Assembly (NCBI RefSeq): GCF_001632365.1
Contig: NW_024468510.1
Span: 2,197,103-2,261,102, forward strand
DNA length: 64,000 nucleotides
Source of the DNA: Laetiporus sulphureus 93-53
Taxonomy: Eukaryota; Basidiomycota; Agaricomycetes; Polyporales; Laetiporaceae
Direction: 5' to 3'
The translations under genes and the position numbers were made by a program. Every line of letters starts with the position of its first letter. Positions within the stretch are counted from its first letter, which is position 1. This document shows, in pieces, positions 59,583 to 64,000 of the stretch. Below the pieces are notes generated by a model, which did not search any database, was not told the origin of the DNA, and worked only from the letters and a program-made list of their open reading frames with translations.

Positions 59583-61909
59583 TTAAACTCGTCTGACGAT
59601 GGGCATACGGAACGGCACTGCGAGCTCGAGGTCTTTCCATGCCGCCTCGCAGCTTTCCAGCACCATCCGCTCCGTCAACACATGAGTGATTGCCATGCGC
59701 GTCTTCGGTCTGTCCTCGGGGAGGCTCTGTAAGGACACGCACGAGCATTCGTTTGATCGGCACTCTATACAGACAGTCGAGAAAAGGGACTCACGTCCAG
59801 GATCTCACCCAATTGAGCAGTGCTCATTTCCGGGTACCTTCCGATGCGCGCCTTCTTAGCGCGACACAGCGCCGCGATCAGTCTCGCCATTCTCGACATG
59901 ATAAGTCTCACCTGCATATAGTGCGCTGTCATTAGTCTTTGGTGTATACCGCTGAGGCGATACTTACTGCAACTCCTGCATTTCTCATCTCATCCCCCGG
60001 TACGCCCTCTCTTTCCGGCTCCGAAATCACCTTCTCCACACCCGCCTGCAGTGCGACTACCTCTCCTAAGAACCTCACCATCGCTAGCCAATCACCCGAC
60101 CGCGGATCCGGCACATCGCCTGCGAGCGTGATACGCGCGACGCGATCGTCCTCCTCGCCGTCAACGCTGACGGTGCTGGAGGCGAGGACGGCGAGAATGG
60201 TGCGCAGCGCGACATATAACCAGAGCTGCACGCTAATCTGTGCATCGCTATTGACACGGAGAAGAGAGCGCGACCCGCTGAGGATAAGTGAGGGCCCCGG
60301 ATGGTGGTCACTCGATGACAAGTGCACCTGCTCAGGACTTTCTTCGCGTAGTCCGTCGACCTCCATGTGATCTGCGTCCTCCAATCTTCTCCTGCGCGCG
60401 GCGCCAGACTCAGGCTCGATTTCACTGTCCATTGCCGGCACATACACCAGCGAGCTGTCATCCACGCCCAACGCCCACCGTGACTGTCGCCATACCCCTA
60501 CGAGCCTCCTGAACATCGTCTCCATCGCTTTCTTGTCCTCCAGCATGGGAAACTCCGCTTGCATCTCTTCATCCTCGCCCTGTCCCGTCACCAGCTCCTC
60601 CCAGTTCCATCCCACGCCGTCACCCTCGCCGCCTTCGAGCGCGAAGCCGTACTGTGCAAGGAGAGCGGCACTCCCAAGGTATGTGCCGTATGTATTAAAT
60701 ACCTCGGTGTGCGCAGGGATGGGCCGGGTGGTGACCATGTCGACGGTGTCAGGAGCAAATTCAACGGAAGGCGAGGTGCGAATTGGCACGGTTCGAGTTA
60801 GATTTGACGGGCTAGGAGCAGCGATCGGGATTGCGGACGGGCTCAAATTGGAGGGGACTGAGCTGGAGATGTTTTCGCGATCATGTATACACTCTGCAAG
60901 TGACCCGCATGTCGGGCAGACATCAAAGTCGCTCTGGAGACATCCGATATCGTTAGCTGGGTGTGCAGTCCGTGGATTGGCGTGCACACCTCAAGATGGA
61001 CCTGATTCTCATTTGAGTGGTTGAACCTGACAATGAATAAGCCCATTGATATGATACTATGAGGAGGAATGGATTTGGGACACCCACGCGTCCGCAATAG
61101 GCACCATCGCCAGCCCATGGTATGCGTCGACAAGGAATGCGCGCGAACTGACAAGGGAGTATGCACGAAGGAAGTCGGCGAACGTCACGTTTGCGTCGGA
61201 CAGCAGCGTTCGCACGACTGTTTCGAAGTATGTTCTGATCTCGCCCTGCATATACACAGGGATTAGCCTTGGCGCGAGACGGGCAATTGTCGCTCACCAT
61301 AAGCTCTCCATCATCGTCTCCGAAGAATTCCTTCTCAACCTCCGTGCCATTTATCCACTCTTTTGCTTCTCTACTGTCCTCGCTGATAGGCTCAGATCTG
61401 CTGTCAGTGTCAAGATGAGCATCAGCAGAGCCCCACAGTAGGGCGATAGGCACTGTGCGGGCGGGTAGCGATTGGAGATAACCGTAGAATCGGGACGTAG
61501 GTCCTGTGAGACTGAATAATGCGCACGGCAGAAGGAGTGAGCCAACTGCATGAGCAACGCATGCGGGGGATGAAAAGGAATAACTACTCACATCTCAGCG
61601 TAGAGCGCGAGAGCAAGTGCGAGCCGAGCAGAGTGGCCGTATGGCGCAGGCGGGATGGAATGAGCGAGGACAGAAGAGCGCACTGAAAGAATGGCAGACT
61701 TGGGGATTGAGGCGACTGGGAGAGGAGGTTTCAATCACCTTACTTGTACCGTATCGTTGAGAACACGCACCAATGGTATGCAACGGAATGTCCTCATACG
61801 AGCGGACGGTTATGCCGGCATCCGGGACATCCAGGAGAGAGATGGATGGCTGAATGCTAATGCCATTGGAAGAGCACCAAGCGAGCAGTGTCGAGAGGCG
61901 ATCAGTCAT
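59583..61909 (-). CDS. SET-domain protein lysine methyltransferase (SETD6/RKM4-like)
   Basis: Eight exons: 61909-61771, 61715-61592, 61511-61298, 61245-61088, 61026-60990, 60933-59968, 59911-59795, 59726-59583; 632 residues. Seen in order: SRFYGYLQSLPARTVPIALLW, the iSET-like insert with AYSLVSSRAF, VDAYHGLAMVPIADAFNHS with the SAM-binding NHS at 214-216 (split by an intron), CPTCGSLAECIHDR, then TTRPIPAHTEVFNTYG, whose tyrosine is the SET catalytic one. After a variable acidic insert, exons 7-8 give RLIAALCRAKKARIGRYP and the Rubisco-LSMT-type substrate-binding helices (AITHVLTERMVLESCEAAW). Such enzymes monomethylate lysines of ribosomal or nuclear proteins. The exon 2/3 junction was set at ATTATTCAG because it best restores the family pattern. 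Family call is firm, substrate unknown. Confidence 0.88.
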
Positions 61910-64000
61910 TCGAGATTCGGACTAGTGACCAAGTTGACCAGACAGGTGACGATATTATATATAGGTACGATGAGCTGTCGGTGTACTCCGGCGAGTAACA
62001 CTAATAGTGCAATGCTTAGCGATTATGGCAGCGGACAGCCACGGGAGTGCAAGACAGAGAGGCCCCTGGCGGAAAGGCTTGGTCGGGACCATGGTCGATG
62101 AAGATCACGACGCGCGACGGGTCGACGCGTTCGTGACACGGCATCGCATCGACACCCTGTGTCGTCCTCGTAAGTACCTTTGCTAGCCATCAGCTTCAAA
62201 TGTACAGCTGAGAACGTTCAGACAATGGAGTTCGTCGCCACAGCAGTATCCTTCAGAGCTTCAATCCGTTCGCGAGCCCAAACCGCCCGTCTTCGTTTGA
62301 CGCATGAACGTCGTTCTGCTCTCGTACATCGACGCCCTTTACCACTTTGTCGTTTGTCACTGCGATTATCCACGGCCACCTTTCTACAGAAGTCTGGGCA
62401 GTCAGCCTCGTTTTCGTTCGACAGCAGCGCCCCTCGCCACCTGCCTCCAGCTAGCCAGCATGTCTCGTTCCCTGGGCGGGGAGTCAACCTTTCGGCATGT
62501 CATCTACCTTATAACCCCTTTCCATGTCTCCTGGCCTTCATTTTCTCTCTGTCTACTTGCTTACCCTTCTGTGGCTACTGGAACTTTGTGCAATGCTTAT
62601 ACCTGCGCGGTGATCAAGCCCTGCACTGATACTCGATGCAGTGTCTCCGACGACGAAGGGCATGAAGAAGCAGGCCAATAAATCGGAAACGCAAACACAT
62701 TGCTGCGTGAAGACGAGAAGGGCCCATGCTCTCGAACATCGAGGTGCAGGACTATGGGCAAACGAAGGGCGCACAGGCTGACATCTGCCCGGTATCCGCT
62801 CGCTGGATCCTATATCACCGCGAAGGAGGTTGTGAAAGATGGCAAGGGCATGATAGTGTGTGCATGTAGAGTTGAGTCCCTCTCTTTTTGCATCGTGCTG
62901 TCCTCACGCGCATACACCCTGGCATTCTCGAGTGCGTGGCTCGCCTTTCGAACAAATGACAAAAGCACCCACATGTGAGTATCCAAGACACCGTACCCCC
63001 ACGCCACAGTCAAGGTGAGCTCACACTAGCGTGTGTGATTGGTCTTCGCCCAGCTATCCTTCTCAGCAGCGCAGAGGTGTCGCCGTCTTCGCTTTAACAG
63101 TTGTTTCGAGCACCACGGCGCTATTCACGGCCATATCAAATCACCTTGTCCTCCGTTCTCGCAGACCAGTGGCGCTCTGGACCTTCCCATGGCTTCATGT
63201 GATGTGCATCATCAACACGAGCGACCGTGTAGCATCATTCTATTGCTATGTGTTGTCCATGGACCTCCGCAGCAGACGAAAGATCGCGAGCACACAGCAC
63301 GAAACCACTCACATCTGCCTTCGCCATTCTCTATACACAGGTTGCAAGCATCCATAGCTGTTGTTCACATGGGCATGTGTCCCCAACCACATATGCCTCG
63401 GAGTGATATGTAAGTGACATCACTGTGTCAGGTTCAAGAAGAGCACCCGTGAGATGAAGAGTTAGTAGGAATGCATTAGCCCCCATTTTATGTCATTATG
63501 TCTCACATTCAAACCACAAGGCAAAATAAATATGAAGTACACCATACACTTGCCCATGGGTTGCCTAAAGTGGCCAGACCATAAACAATCTTTGACTTAG
63601 TAGATGTGAATAGTGAGATAACCTGCCATAAGCGGCGTGTGAGAATGAATTTGACATGGAAGTAAGCGAGGTTAAGGAATATCAGCGACAGAACGTGACT
63701 GGCCCAGGCTTGTTTGGTGAAGTGTCTGACACGTTTCAGCTTCGAGCTTTGTGTTCAGCTACGTAAGACAACCGTTTGCGCTCATAGTTGTGAAAAGAGA
63801 GATAACCGGTGTGTGAGAGTGAACAAAATTGAAAGTGAACTCAACATAGAAGCAAATGGGGTTAAGACATGTTAGCAGCAAAAAGTGATCACATCAGCTT
63901 TATCCGATGAAACGTTCGATACATTATTATTTATAGGGAATTCTTGAATTCAATCGCTGAAGGTGAGGGTAAGGGTTGCCATATAAGGAAATACATTTAT
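61910..64000. other. 2.1 kb without recognised genes at the right edge
   Basis: Upstream of the SET gene. Frames such as 62180-62629 (+), 62304-62681 (+) and 63039-63413 (+) overlap and show no motif. The last 600 bp are AT-richer than the rest and contain a degenerate direct repeat. Confidence 0.45.
63600..63935. repeat. degenerate direct repeat of about 185 bp
   Basis: The stretch at 63600-63750 and that at 63787-63935 share, in order, GTGAGATAACC versus GAGATAACC, CGTGTGAGAATGAA versus GTGTGAGAGTGAA, ACATGGAAGTAAGCGAGGTTAAG versus ACATAGAAGCAAATGGGGTTAAG (each shown in shortened form), and CAGCGACAGAACGTGA versus CAGCAAAAAGTGA. It may be an old tandem duplication or part of a dispersed repeat whose rest lies beyond the window. 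Confidence 0.6.

Overview
This window is nuclear DNA of a filamentous basidiomycete, most likely an Agaricomycete. Most protein genes are interrupted by many short (about 48-70 nt) GT-AG introns. Families typical of mushroom-forming fungi are present: chloroperoxidase-like heme-thiolate proteins, a DUF6593-type protein, F-box/leucine-rich proteins, and an ER retention signal of the fungal type HDEL. Genes lie on both strands, each with its own promoter, and there is no sign of operons, rRNA, tRNA, CRISPR or intact transposons. Exon models were built by hand from splice consensus, reading phase and family knowledge; nearly all junctions given keep phase.

Left part (1-15 kb): the 3' end of a SMYD-like SET gene; a small membrane-anchored heme-thiolate peroxidase (-); then an old tandem duplication of about 4.2 kb. 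Each duplicated unit holds a 12-exon gene for a stand-alone MetE-C-type (Meth_synt_2) protein followed by a decayed F-box gene piece. An open F-box/LRR gene follows.

Centre-left (14.7-25.5 kb): the CCAAT-binding subunit HAP5/NF-YC (-) and the AAA+ helicase RVB1 (+) stand head to head about 200 bp apart. Next come a DUF6593-type gene and a 16-exon GH92 alpha-mannosidase with a signal peptide and a predicted C-terminal HDEL.

Centre (25.7-44.5 kb): a 2-oxoglutarate/Fe(II) oxygenase (-), an ER-type TPR-DnaJ protein of the P58IPK class (-), an IMPACT/UPF0029 protein (-), a second heme-thiolate peroxidase with a long disordered tail (-), the scavenger decapping enzyme DcpS (+), an unrecognised conserved-looking protein (+), an FAD monooxygenase of the salicylate hydroxylase type (+), and a large GATA-like zinc-finger regulator (-).

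Right part (44.5-64 kb): a 5.7-kb GC-rich stretch without a credible gene, with pyrimidine-rich tracts and a 74-bp tandem repeat. It is followed by a BCAS3-like WD40 protein (+), an extended short-chain dehydrogenase/epimerase (+), a poorly resolved hydrophobic reading-frame region (-), a SETD6/RKM4-like lysine methyltransferase (-), and 2 kb of gene-free sequence with a degenerate direct repeat.

The genes do not form one pathway. The most notable points are a likely ER-retained GH92 enzyme whose last splice choice decides the HDEL, the MetE-like/F-box tandem duplication, a variant GATA finger, and two introns that appear to use GC-AG ends.
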